Notes: generated by a model not told the origin, from the letters alone. A stretch of 64,000 bases of DNA from JADLHS01 sp049840435 (GCA_049840435.1 JASGKY010000014.1:1-64000), one strand, 5' to 3'; shown: positions 28,385 through 37,307, numbered from the stretch's first letter. Translations and numbers: made by a program.

Positions 28385-29196
28385 ACTGTACGGCAGGATA
28401 AGTTCCTGCGCCTTGGTCTTGATGTCCCCGGTGCGCATCAAGCTTTCCCCAACGAGGATCGCCCCCGCGCCACAGGCTTTGAGTCTGGTTACGTCTGCCC
28501 GGATGAATATCCCGCTCTCGGCCACGAGCAGTCTTGCCACTTTGGCCTCTGCCGTTTGGAAAAATTTTGCCGCGAGCTGCTCGGTGATGGCGAGGTCTAC
28601 CTTGAAGGTTTTCAAATCGCGGTTGTTCACACCAATCAGCTTTGCTCCGACGGCCATCGCGCGCTTCAACTCGACTTCATCGTGAACTTCCACCAGCACG
28701 GCCAAGCCCGCCTCGACCGCCATGTCGTGAAATTCTTCAAGACGCGCATCATCGAGGATGGCGACGATCAGCAGGATGGCATCCGCGCCCCATTCGATGG
28801 CTTCGAGGATTTGCCTGCTCGTCGATGATGAAATCCTTCCGCAACAACGGCAGCTTCACGGCCTAGCGGATTTGCCGCAGGTAATCGAGCAAACCCTGGA
28901 AAAACTTCTCGTCGGTCAGCACTGAAAGGCAACTCGCGCCCGCCGCCTCGTATTCCTTGGCGATGCGAACCGGGTCGAAATCCGCGCAGATGACTCCCTT
29001 GGACGGCGATGCCTTCTTCACCTCGGCAATCAATGCCACATTGCCCACGCGCGGCTTTTGCAATGCGGCAAAAAAGTCCCGCCGCTCCGCCATGCTCCAG
29101 CATCGCATCACGCAAGTCGCCCGCGGCGATGATCCGGTCCGGCAGCTTCGCTACTTCGAGCTTTTTCTGCTCAACGATGGTGTCGAGAATGTTCAC
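28383..29196 (-). pseudogene. trpC: Indole-3-glycerol phosphate synthase TrpC, broken by several lesions
   Basis: The translated pieces together are a complete TrpC, the tryptophan-pathway enzyme. They run from MNILDTIVEQKKLEVAKLPD through RRDFFAALQKP, VALIAEVKKASPSKGVI, KEYEAAGASCLSVLTDEKFF and KLPLLRKDFII to VLVEVHDEVELKRAM, LIGVNNRDLKTFKVDL, VAESGIFIRADVTRL and AILVGESLMRTGDIKTK. The reading is interrupted by one inserted base near 29086, an in-frame TAG at 28864-28866 where the family has a Glu, and another inserted base near 28815. There is also no proper in-frame stop at the 3' end. The catalytic Lys and Glu residues are still encoded. The number of lesions, one of them a substitution, makes a real pseudogene possible, but sequence error cannot be excluded. 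Confidence 0.8.
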
Positions 29197-29284
29197 GGGA
29201 TAGTCTTAGTTTTTTCCTCGTCCGTGTTGTGACCGCCAGTCTAACCTTCGCACAAAACTGCTACAGACTACCCGCTACTGACTT

Positions 29285-30430
29285 TTATTCTTCATCATCC
29301 TTCACGCCTTGCATCCGTTTCAGCGGACATCCTGCGCGCAGCCAGCCGTTCACGAACGCATCCAGATCGCCGTCCATCACCGCTTGAACATTGCTTGTTT
29401 CCACGCCGGTACGCAAATCCTTCACCATGCGATACGGCTGGAACACGTAGCTGCGGATCTGGTTGCCCCACGACACACTGCCCTTGTCACCGTAGAACCG
29501 TTCCATCTCCGCCTTCGCGGCGTCCTGACGCAGCGCAAAAATGCGGGACAACAACAAGTTCATCGCCGTGGCACGGTTTTGATGCTGGGAGCGCTGCGCC
29601 TGTGACGCCACCACCAAACCGGTCGGGATGTGCGTAATGCGGACTGCGGTTTCCACCTTGTTCACGTTCTGCCCGCCTTTGCCGCCGGAGCGGAAGGTGT
29701 CCACCTTGAACTCATTCGGCGGAATCACGATCTCGGATGAAGCTTCCTCCAACTCCGCGATCGTATCCACGCTCGCAAAACTGGTGTGCCGCCGCTTGTT
29801 CGAGTCGAACGGCGAAATCCGCACCAGCCGATGCACGCCACGCTCGGCCTTGGCGAAGCCATAGGCGTTCTCGCCGCGCAAAATCATCGTCACGCTCTTG
29901 ATGCCCGCGCCTTCACCCGGCAACGCGTCATCCACTTCGACTTCCCACCCGCGTTGTTCAGCCCAGCGCTGATACATGCGCATCAACATCCGGCCCAGTC
30001 GCACGCTTCCGTGCCGCCGGCCCCGGCGTTGATGCTCAGGATGCAATTGCTCTTATCGTGTGGGCCGTTGAGGTAAACCTTGAGTTCCAGTGCGTCCAAC
30101 GTCTTGAGGAGCTTCGTGACGTCGGCTTCCAGTTCTTTTTCCAGTTTGACCTGCGCGTCGGGCAATTCGGCTTCGCCGAGTTCGATCATGACGCGGAAAT
30201 CGTCCAACTGCTTGCCCGCGTTGATCAACGGGTCCAGCTTGTTGCGGATGACGTTGGCCTCGTCAACGAGCTTCTGGGCCTGCTCGCGATTATTCCAAAA
30301 CGTCTCGCCCGCCATCAGCGAGTCCAACTCGCTCTGGCGTTTTTGCAAGTTGGCGACGTCAAAGAAACCTCCGCAGATGCGTAAGTTTCTGGGCCACGGC
30401 TTCAATGGACGTTTTGACGATTTCGAACAT
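29285..30430 (-). CDS. prfB: Peptide chain release factor 2, with programmed frameshift and a second frame break
   Basis: RF2 reads UGA and UAA stop codons. The start is the ATG at 30430 (MFEIVKTSIEAVAQKLTHLR). After 23 codons there is an in-frame UGA, and the family sequence continues in the +1 frame (DVANLQKRQSELDSLMAGE). This is the classic autoregulatory RF2 frameshift. The C-terminal part has the GGQ motif (RSGGKGGQNVNKVETAVR). The SPF-type stop-recognition region reads ISPFDSNKRRHTSF. A further single-base loss near 29990 (after ACDWA) shifts the frame before MLMRMYQRWAEQRGW. RF2 is essential, so that break is probably an error in the sequence. The total length would be about 370 residues. 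Confidence 0.92.
30358..30373 (-). promoter_or_regulatory. RF2 programmed +1 frameshift site
   Basis: On the minus strand the order is CGG AGG TTT CTT TGA C. It has the internal Shine-Dalgarno-like GGAGG, the slippery CTT, the in-frame TGA and a following C, matching the E. coli prfB site. When RF2 is scarce, ribosomes shift +1 at CTT and make full-length RF2. Confidence 0.93.
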
Positions 30431-30544
30431 GGGCGCGCAGAATACCCAGCAACCAATCCTTAATCCAGCGTGGAAACGCCGGAGTTTTGCTGTTCTTTCC
30501 CGGTTTTTCCGACCACTCTGAATGGGTTGTTGTCTAGCTGCCGA

Positions 30545-31225
30545 ATGAAAGAATCCTACATCGCCGCGAAAGAACGCTGGGCCGCCAAGATGGCTGGCAA
30601 AGCCAAGCCTGCAATCCGCTCGAAGGACCGCTTGCCCCCCGGCCAACGGCAGGTCCACAACTTTCCTGTGCTTGATCTCGGCGTGCAGCCAGAAGTGCCG
30701 TTGGACAAGTGGGAACTCAAGATTGGCGGCAAGGTGGAGAACCCGGTCACGCTTTCTTGGAAAGACTTTCTCGCGCTACCGCAGTTCACCGATGTCAGCG
30801 ACTTTCACTGCGTCACGACCTGGAGTCAGTTCGACATGCAATTTTCCGGCGTAGCTTTCTTCACACTCGTCGACCTAGTGAAGCCCAAGCCCGAAGCAGC
30901 GCACGTTTTCTTCAAGAGTTACGATGGTTACTCAACAAACAACCCACTCGACGTCTGCATGGACGACGATGTGTTGATCGCTCATTCGTGGAACGGCAAG
31001 CCACTCGGCAAAGATCACGGTGGTCCGGCGCGCGTCATCATTCCGAAGCGTTATGCGTGGAAAGGCGCGAAGTTTATCCGGGAGATAACGTTTATGGACC
31101 GTGATATCCTAGGTTTTTGGGAAGTCCGAGGTTATTCCAACACTGCTGATCCTTGGTTGGAAGAACGTTTTGCTGACTCGAAGAATATTCCTCCCGGTTT
31201 TGGCAGCGAAACCGCCGTTTACTAA
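30545..31225 (+). CDS. Sulfite-oxidase-like molybdopterin oxidoreductase (YuiH type)
   Basis: The 226-residue protein belongs to the molybdopterin-dependent sulfite oxidase superfamily. It shows PEVPLDKWELKIGGKVENPV, LSWKDFLALPQ and DVSDFHCVTTWSQFD, whose Cys should bind the molybdenum, then VDLVKPK, HGGPARVIIPKRYAWKGAKF and GFWEVRGYSNTADPW. There is no signal peptide, so it is a cytoplasmic short form. The natural substrate of this subgroup is unknown. I start at the ATG at 30545 (MKESYIAAKERW). It precedes the cysteine desulfurase gene by 2 nt, so sulfur or Moco chemistry is a plausible link. Confidence 0.9.
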   Translation: MKESYIAAKERWAAKMAGKAKPAIRSKDRLPPGQRQVHNFPVLDLGVQPEVPLDKWELKIGGKVENPVTLSWKDFLALPQFTDVSDFHCVTTWSQFDMQFSGVAFFTLVDLVKPKPEAAHVFFKSYDGYSTNNPLDVCMDDDVLIAHSWNGKPLGKDHGGPARVIIPKRYAWKGAKFIREITFMDRDILGFWEVRGYSNTADPWLEERFADSKNIPPGFGSETAVY

Positions 31226-31226
31226 C

Positions 31227-32378
31227 ATGCCTCGCACGATCTACTTCGATTACAACGCCACCACGCCCCTCGATCCAGCGGTGCGTGACGCCATGCTGCC
31301 TTACCTCGGCGACATTTGGGGCAATCCTTCAAGCGTGCATCACGTTGGGCAACGGGCGCGGGCCGACTTGGACGATTTACGTGATCGGTCAGCACGCTTG
31401 TTGAAGGCCAAGCCCAGCGAAATCATTTTCACTAGCGGTGGCACTGAGTCCAACAACCTCGCCATTTTCGGCACAGCACGGCTTCTGGCCAAGAAAGGCA
31501 AACACTTGATCACTTCCGCGGTGGAACATCACGCGGTGTTACTCTGCTTCGATTACCTAGAAGCCAACGAAGGATTTAAAGTAACACGATTGCCGGTGGA
31601 TTCATCTGGTCGGGTCTCGCCAGAATCCCTGAAAAAAGCGCTGCGGCCAGATACGACACTGGTTTCAATCATGGCCGCGAATAACGAAATCGGCACCATC
31701 CAACCGGTTGCTGAACTGGGGGAAATTTGCCGGGAACGTGACGTCACCTTCCACACCGATGCTGTGCAATGGTTCGGCAAAGAACCGGTCTCCAACGTCG
31801 AACAGTTCAACGCTGATCTTATTTCTATCTGCGCGCACAAGTTTCATGGTCCAAAAGGAGCAGGAATCCTCTACATCCGCTCGCCACTGCATCCCGACCC
31901 AATTTTATTTGGCGGCGGCCACGAGAATGAACGTCGGGCTGGGACGGAAAATCTATCCGCTATCGCTGGCCTAGTTTCGGCCTTGGAACGTTTTGTTATT
32001 AAGCCAGTCTTCAACAAAGACAGGCTTGCTACGCTTTCTTCCAAGTTGATTTCTGCTGTGGATGCTATTCCCGGCCTGCATTTGGTCGGTTCTCGCGAAC
32101 ATCGGCTTTCAAACACTGTTTCCTTTGTCGTCGAAGGCGCAGACAGCATCGCTTTGATGGCTTGCTTAGACTTGGAAGGTATTTGTGCGAGCAGCGGCTC
32201 AGCATGCTCAGCGGGTTCATTGGAGCCGTCCCACGTCGTTTCTGCGCTCGGCGTGGACAAAAGTCTGGCAAACTCCCTCGTTCGTTTTTCACTGGGGCGC
32301 GATTCGACTGAAGAAGAAGTTGAAACTGTAATTCGCCTGCTGCCTGAAGTGGTGCGACGCGCAAAAGGTGCCAAATAG
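31227..32378 (+). CDS. Cysteine desulfurase (NifS/IscS family)
   Basis: This PLP enzyme releases sulfur from cysteine for Fe-S clusters, tRNA thiolation or Moco. The 383-residue protein has IYFDYNATTPLDPAVRDAM, SEIIFTSGGTESNNLAI, VEHHAVL, ANNEIGTIQP, the PLP-lysine block ICAHKFHGPKGAG, RAGTEN and the mobile catalytic-Cys loop ASSGSACSAGSLEPS. I choose the ATG at 31227. It is probably co-transcribed with the molybdopterin oxidoreductase just upstream. No IscU or SufE gene is seen nearby. Confidence 0.94.
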   Translation: MPRTIYFDYNATTPLDPAVRDAMLPYLGDIWGNPSSVHHVGQRARADLDDLRDRSARLLKAKPSEIIFTSGGTESNNLAIFGTARLLAKKGKHLITSAVEHHAVLLCFDYLEANEGFKVTRLPVDSSGRVSPESLKKALRPDTTLVSIMAANNEIGTIQPVAELGEICRERDVTFHTDAVQWFGKEPVSNVEQFNADLISICAHKFHGPKGAGILYIRSPLHPDPILFGGGHENERRAGTENLSAIAGLVSALERFVIKPVFNKDRLATLSSKLISAVDAIPGLHLVGSREHRLSNTVSFVVEGADSIALMACLDLEGICASSGSACSAGSLEPSHVVSALGVDKSLANSLVRFSLGRDSTEEEVETVIRLLPEVVRRAKGAK

Positions 32379-32384
32379 CCTACG

Positions 32385-32583
32385 AACAGTTTGTGAATTG
32401 GTCCCCAGCAATGTGAACAACGTGGACAAGTTCCTGTTTTTTAACTGGCGTCACATATTTGTTTCCGGTTTCATACTCCGACATTGCTTTGTGTTTGCTA
32501 GCGATTTGAAGTCTGTTGGCCTTATTCACAGGCTTTAATAGGAATAGTTTTTTAAGAAAAGAATCATCTATAAATAGGCCCGC
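32385..32583. other. dnaN upstream region with DnaA-box-like sites and an AT-rich tract
   Basis: Three 9-mers resemble DnaA boxes (TTATNCACA): TTATTCACA at 32522-32530, and on the other strand TTGTTCACA (32412-32420) and TTGTCCACG (32421-32429). An AT-rich tract follows at 32533-32575, just before dnaN. The replication gene next door makes an origin or a DnaA-controlled promoter plausible. It is not proven, and no dnaA is in the window. Confidence 0.4.
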
Positions 32584-33693
32584 ATGAATCTGACCATCAC
32601 GAAAGAGCAATTGCTCAACGGACTGCAAGCCGTGCAGAACGTCGTCAGCTCGCGCACCACGTTGCCCATCCTTTCCAACGTCCTCGTCCGCGCGGAAGGG
32701 AACAAACTGGAATTTACCGCTACGGATTTGGATGTCACGGTTTCCTGCGCCGTCGAGGCCAGTGTGAAGAAGGGCGGTTCGACTACGATTCCCGTTAAAA
32801 AGCTGTTCAGCATCACGCGCGAACTCAATGGTGGCGAGATTGAATTAGCAGTGGACGAGAAGAACGTTTGTAGTGTGAGTTCTGGTTCTTCCTTCTACAA
32901 AATTCACGGTCTCGCAGCGGAAGAATTTCCTCCGATCAACAAGTTTAAGGACGACAAGAAGGTCACTGTCGCTCAAGACAAGTTGAAGGCGATGATGAAG
33001 AAAACATCCTTCGCCATATCGACTGACGAGGCGCGCTATGTGCTAAACGGCATCTTCATCAGCCTCAAAGAACACAAGATGACCATTGTAGCCACAGATG
33101 GCCGTCGCCTTGCGTTGACTGATGAGGAAGTGGATATTTCCGAAAAGAGTCAGGGTGAATTCATCATTCCAGCCAAAGCGGTGAATGAATTGAATCGCCT
33201 GCTCCAAGACAAAGGCGAAGTGGTCATCAAATACGCCGACAATCAGGCGGAATTCAGCCTCACAGACGACAAAGGTTTTGCCGTGGTCATCGTGACCAAA
33301 CTGATTGAAGGCAACTATCCCAACTATCGCCAGGTGATTCCCGGCGAAGCCAAGGAACGCATCAGCCTGCCGCGCGAAGAATTCCTGCACGCCCTTAAGC
33401 GCGCGGAAATCATGACCAGCGAGAAGGCAAACTCGGTCAAGCTGACCTTCGGCAAAAACAACCTCGCCATCACCGCCAATAGCCCGGAAGTCGGTGAAGC
33501 CCGCGAAAGCATGGCTGTAAATTACAAAGGCAAGGAAATGGCCATCGCGTTCAATCCAAAATACATGATTGATCCGCTGAATGCGCTGAGCAACGACGAG
33601 GTGTTCATCGAGTTGATTGACGAACTCAGTCCGGGCGTGCTCAAGATCAACGGACCGTTCCTCTACGTTGTGATGCCGATGCGGTTGAGCTAA
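32584..33693 (+). CDS. dnaN: DNA polymerase III subunit beta (sliding clamp)
   Basis: The 369-residue clamp keeps DNA polymerase III on DNA. It starts MNLTITKEQLLNGLQAVQNV. Family blocks include RTTLPILSNVLVRAEGNKLE, EFPPIN, RYVLNGIFISLKEHKMTIVA with TDGRRLAL, EFIIPAKAVNELNRLL, LIEGNYPNYRQVIP and the C-terminal GPFLYVVMPMRLS. The length is typical. Its upstream region holds DnaA-box-like sites, and a strong terminator follows. Confidence 0.97.
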   Translation: MNLTITKEQLLNGLQAVQNVVSSRTTLPILSNVLVRAEGNKLEFTATDLDVTVSCAVEASVKKGGSTTIPVKKLFSITRELNGGEIELAVDEKNVCSVSSGSSFYKIHGLAAEEFPPINKFKDDKKVTVAQDKLKAMMKKTSFAISTDEARYVLNGIFISLKEHKMTIVATDGRRLALTDEEVDISEKSQGEFIIPAKAVNELNRLLQDKGEVVIKYADNQAEFSLTDDKGFAVVIVTKLIEGNYPNYRQVIPGEAKERISLPREEFLHALKRAEIMTSEKANSVKLTFGKNNLAITANSPEVGEARESMAVNYKGKEMAIAFNPKYMIDPLNALSNDEVFIELIDELSPGVLKINGPFLYVVMPMRLS

Positions 33694-33718
33694 ACAGCGA
33701 GTAGATCAAATTTTTGAG

Positions 33719-33754
33719 AGAACGCGGAGTTAAAGCTCCGCGTTCTTTATTTTA
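33719..33754 (+). terminator. Rho-independent terminator of dnaN
   Basis: An 11-bp stem (agaacgcggag at 33719-33729 with ctccgcgttct at 33736-33746), a 6-nt loop and a T-rich tail (tttatttt) follow the dnaN stop by 25 nt. Confidence 0.85.
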
Positions 33755-35927
33755 GAGCAGAACTAAAAGCAGCTTGGTCGCGGAAGACTTGGAATGTAGC
33801 AAGGCAAACCTCCGCTTGTTCAGGGTCGATCAAAGTAACAAAACCCTCGCGGATTCGAGCGTTTGGTGTTCCTTCAAGTTTAATCGGATACACTTGTTGC
33901 TGTTTGGCGGCAAAGTGTTTGAAATCTTCGCAACCAAAAGCTTTGATCGTGGCACGATTTACCAACCCATAAACCCCGTAGCTGCCGGGACAAACGTGTT
34001 TCATCAGTTCCACCGTCACCCGACCCATTGTGTAGCGCGGATTGATTTCAACTACCGGTTTGAGTTTCAACGCTCCTGAAGTCTCACGATAGACAAAGCA
34101 ATCAATTCCCAGTGGTCCAAGAAAACCAATGCTGCGGAGTTCTGCTTCGAGTAATTTGAACAAGTCCCTGTAGAAAACCTGGATCTCATTGCCCGCGCGT
34201 GGCGTAACATGCAGTGAAGTCAGAACAGCAGCCGGGAAAGCTTTCTTGTGCTTCGGCTCGGCCCAATTGGCCTGGAATTGCCCGCGCGCATCATTGATCA
34301 AACCGGTGTAGCCACAGAGTTTCAAGCCGCTGTCCGTCATTTCCAACTGGGCGGAGAAATCCATGACCCGTTCCAGCCACGGTTCGATTACAATTTCCCG
34401 ACCAGACGAGATGATATTCTTAATCCATCGCTTCTGGGTTTCCAGAACCTTCGGTTCGAACAGGCGCAACGCATTGCTGCCGGCAACGCCGATGGATTCC
34501 TTCAACACAATTTTTTGGTGGCCGCGGCTGCGGATGGTGTTGATTACTTCCAGTGCCGTAGAAACAGAACTGACGGTCACGCCAACTTCTACGTCAGAGC
34601 AAAGCCAAGACTGGTAGGGCGCGTCACTCCGTGCGCCCCGAGGAGTTGCAGAAGAGGAAGCGTCAGCTTGTTGGAGAGCGGCTGGCAGAGGACTACCAGC
34701 CCTACCTTGTTGCAGGAAGTTCCGCAGGAATTCTGCACTCCACGCTTTGCCGTATAACGCGGCGATGCGTTCATTGAAACACTCCGTAGTAGAACGTTTT
34801 TGTTCCGTCAGGTTGACGAACAAGGGAAGGAACAATTCGACACTGTCCGGTCCCCACGCCCACGGACGCAGACCGCCAAGCTTGCGTTCCTTCAGCGGTT
34901 GAGTGGCCTCAACAAACTCAGGCAAGGTGAAGCCAACTTCCTTCAAGCCGCTGAGGAAATGCACGGAAGGTTTTCGTTCCACAACCACGATGTCGTCCTG
35001 GCGACACAGGAACATCGGCAGGCACGTGAGATCACGGGTGAGTTGCGCTTGATGTTTGTTCGGAGAAAAACCTTTGCCGCCGGCGAGGCGTGCCTCAGTC
35101 AGCGGATTGAAAAGGAAGACAGTCGGCGTGCGGCCTTTGGACTGGGAGAAGACGTTCAGGTTTTCAATGAAATCCACCGGCAGGCCAGCCGCTTTACGGC
35201 CTTCGACGTTGATGGAAAAACCCTTGGCCCGCGCGGGTGATAGCGGGAATTTCAACTGCCGGCAGAAGGCGTCCCAATCACTCTGACTTGGATTTTTCCA
35301 GCGACGAAACCATTTCAAGCCGTAAGCCACGTGGCCGATCTCATCGCGATAAATCTTCTGGAGCAACTTGGCCGAGTCCGCATCACCCACTGCGCCGAAG
35401 CACGAGGAGAAGTGGCGGGCGAAGTCCAAGTTGGCCTGCTCGAACGTCAGACTTAGGCCCGCGACGTAATCCATCGGGCTTTCCATGCCCGACACGGCGC
35501 GCCAGAAATAGCCGCTCACCGGGATTGAGCCGAACTCAAAGCCGCACGCCTTCATGCGCTCCATGTAGAGCCGCGTGTGTTCTTGTTCGTCCTTGAGAGT
35601 TTCTAGCACGCCTTTGCGGAAGGCGGCGGGGGCATCGGGGAATTTCAACAACACCAGCGCCATCAATTCTGTCGCAAGCAACTCGTGATTGGCGAAGAAA
35701 TGCAGCAATCGACCGCGCTCGTGGTTTTGCTCTAGGTGTCGCGTGCCGGGAAATTCACCGCGAGCCGTGCCGGTGGGCTTGAAGACCAGACCACGCGGCC
35801 GGCCAGGGGCGTCAGGTGTCACGATGGCCAGGCCGGGTTGCTCGTCAGTAATGACGTCCGGAGGCAGGAGTTTTTCCTCCAAGGACGAAGAAAACAAAAC
35901 GCGTTCGGCAAATTCCCGCAGTTCCAT
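33747..35927 (-). CDS. DUF455 ferritin-like plus ATP-grasp fusion protein
   Basis: The 726-residue protein joins two domains. Residues about 40-240 are DUF455, a ferritin-like diiron fold: LLHFFANHELLATELMALVL, DEQEHTRLYMERM and KIYRDEIGHVAYGLKWF give the Glu/His metal ligands. The C-terminal half is ATP-grasp-like: HQKIVLKESIGVAGSNALRL for the ATP-binding loop, GPLGIDCFVYRE and VVEINPRYTMGRVTVEL for the metal-binding end. Between the domains (about 408-440) is a low-complexity segment that comes from a GGTAGGGC-ended repeat. The function is unknown; peptide ligation with oxidation of the product is one possible reading. Confidence 0.82.
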   Translation of the reverse strand: MELREFAERVLFSSSLEEKLLPPDVITDEQPGLAIVTPDAPGRPRGLVFKPTGTARGEFPGTRHLEQNHERGRLLHFFANHELLATELMALVLLKFPDAPAAFRKGVLETLKDEQEHTRLYMERMKACGFEFGSIPVSGYFWRAVSGMESPMDYVAGLSLTFEQANLDFARHFSSCFGAVGDADSAKLLQKIYRDEIGHVAYGLKWFRRWKNPSQSDWDAFCRQLKFPLSPARAKGFSINVEGRKAAGLPVDFIENLNVFSQSKGRTPTVFLFNPLTEARLAGGKGFSPNKHQAQLTRDLTCLPMFLCRQDDIVVVERKPSVHFLSGLKEVGFTLPEFVEATQPLKERKLGGLRPWAWGPDSVELFLPLFVNLTEQKRSTTECFNERIAALYGKAWSAEFLRNFLQQGRAGSPLPAALQQADASSSATPRGARSDAPYQSWLCSDVEVGVTVSSVSTALEVINTIRSRGHQKIVLKESIGVAGSNALRLFEPKVLETQKRWIKNIISSGREIVIEPWLERVMDFSAQLEMTDSGLKLCGYTGLINDARGQFQANWAEPKHKKAFPAAVLTSLHVTPRAGNEIQVFYRDLFKLLEAELRSIGFLGPLGIDCFVYRETSGALKLKPVVEINPRYTMGRVTVELMKHVCPGSYGVYGLVNRATIKAFGCEDFKHFAAKQQQVYPIKLEGTPNARIREGFVTLIDPEQAEVCLATFQVFRDQAAFSSALK
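34613..34706. repeat. Palindromic GGTAGGGC-ended repeat inserted in a coding gene
   Basis: A 94-nt element has the ends GGTAGGGC (34613-34620) and GCCCTACC (34699-34706), a perfect 8-bp terminal inverted repeat, with internal CTGGTAG/CTACCAG pairs. It lies inside the DUF455/ATP-grasp gene and stays open in that frame. It resembles the REP/MITE-type repeats I associate with verrucomicrobial intergenic DNA. Confidence 0.6.
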
Positions 35928-36081
35928 CAGGGGAAAGATAACAACGAACGCCGATGGAAGCGAGAAGCGTCCGGCGTGGTTTGGGCCGGGAGACAGCCCA
36001 AACGGAAGATTTTAAGTATTGGCAACGGCGTCCGGCTTCGTATCGTGTGCGTCGCTTTTAATTTTTTAACCGAATAATATT

Positions 36082-37290
36082 ATGGCCAGAACCGAACGCG
36101 CTCATATCCCGAACCGAGAAGAAGTCGCCGACATGCCCGAGTGGATGAAGGAAAAGCATTGTCCGCAAAAGAAGAAGTACATGTCGGGCAAACGCATCCA
36201 GCCGAAGAATCTCACCGGCAAGGAAAAGCTCACCTACGTCATTGACGAATGCTTTCTCGCCTACAACTCGGCGCGTTTGAAGGAAGCCTGCCAGTTGTTC
36301 ACGGATAAAATGCTCGAGCAGGACGTGACCATCGGCATGACGTTGACCGGCGCGCTCACTCCGGCGGGGCTGGGTTGCTCCAGTGTGATTCCGCTCATCA
36401 AAGCGGGCTTCGTGGATTGGATCGTGTCCACCGGCGCGAACCTGTATCACGACATGCACTTCGCGTTGAACTACCCGGTCCACTCCGGCAGCTTCCGCTT
36501 CGACGATGTGGATTTGCGCAACAACGACCTCGTCCGCATCTATGACGTCGTGATTCCTTACTCCGACGGCTTGATGGCCACGGACGAACTGCTCCGCGAC
36601 ATGCTCATCCAGCCCGAGTTTCAAAAGGAAATGGGCACGGCGGAATTGCACTACAAGCTCGGCAAGTATTGCGCCGAGTATGAACGCAAACACAAGCTCA
36701 AGGACGTCTCCGTCCTCGCCGCCGCGTATCGCGCGGGCGTGCCGTGTTACACCAGCTCGCCGGGCGATTCCACCATCGGCATGAACTTCGCCGGCGTGGA
36801 ATTGCGTGGCAACAAGCTGCGCGTGAACCCGTCCATCGACGTGAATGAAACCACGTCGTTCGTCCTTTCCGCCAAGCGCGCGGGTGGGAAGACCGGCGTG
36901 CTGCTCTGGGGTGGTGGCAGCCCGAAGAATTTCATGCTCCAGACCGAGCCGCAGATCCAGGAAGTGCTCCGCATCAACGAAGTTGGTCAGGATTATTTCA
37001 TCCAGGTCACCGACGCCCGACCGGACACTGGCGGTCTCTCCGGTGCGACGCCCGGTGAAGCCGTCAGTTGGGGGAAGGTCGATCCGACCAAGCTGCCCGA
37101 CGCGGTCGTCTGCTACACGGACACGACCATCGCGATGCCGCTGCTCGCGCACTACGCACTTGCCAAGCACAAGCCGCGCAAGCTGAAGCGTCTTTATGAT
37201 CAACGTGACAAGACCATGACGTTGCTCAAGAAAGAATACTTCAAGCACAACAAAGTGAAGATGCTCGACGGTAGCGATCCGGTGTTCTGA
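36082..37290 (+). CDS. Deoxyhypusine-synthase family protein
   Basis: The 402-residue protein belongs to the deoxyhypusine synthase/homospermidine-forming family, which transfers aminobutyl groups from spermidine. It shows IGMTLTGALTPAGLGCSSVI, DWIVSTGANLYHDMHF, PCYTSSPGDSTIGMNFAGVE and the lysine block LLWGGGSPKNFMLQTEPQIQ. TDARPDTGGLSGATPGEAVSWGK is the NAD/spermidine region. Bacteria lack eIF5A, so it probably makes homospermidine or a similar polyamine. A strong terminator follows. Confidence 0.93.
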   Translation: MARTERAHIPNREEVADMPEWMKEKHCPQKKKYMSGKRIQPKNLTGKEKLTYVIDECFLAYNSARLKEACQLFTDKMLEQDVTIGMTLTGALTPAGLGCSSVIPLIKAGFVDWIVSTGANLYHDMHFALNYPVHSGSFRFDDVDLRNNDLVRIYDVVIPYSDGLMATDELLRDMLIQPEFQKEMGTAELHYKLGKYCAEYERKHKLKDVSVLAAAYRAGVPCYTSSPGDSTIGMNFAGVELRGNKLRVNPSIDVNETTSFVLSAKRAGGKTGVLLWGGGSPKNFMLQTEPQIQEVLRINEVGQDYFIQVTDARPDTGGLSGATPGEAVSWGKVDPTKLPDAVVCYTDTTIAMPLLAHYALAKHKPRKLKRLYDQRDKTMTLLKKEYFKHNKVKMLDGSDPVF

Positions 37291-37307
37291 TCGAATCTAA
37301 TTACGCG

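Noticed and set aside
32380..32628. Minus-strand frame with an XRE-type look (SEYETGNKYVTP) across the dnaN upstream region
   Set aside because: It overlaps the dnaN start and the DnaA-box-like sites, has no ribosome site, and only a short segment resembles a helix-turn-helix protein.
36058..37248. A 396-residue minus-strand open frame opposite the deoxyhypusine-synthase-like gene
   Set aside because: The plus-strand frame has clear family motifs; the minus-strand frame has none and is a codon-bias shadow.
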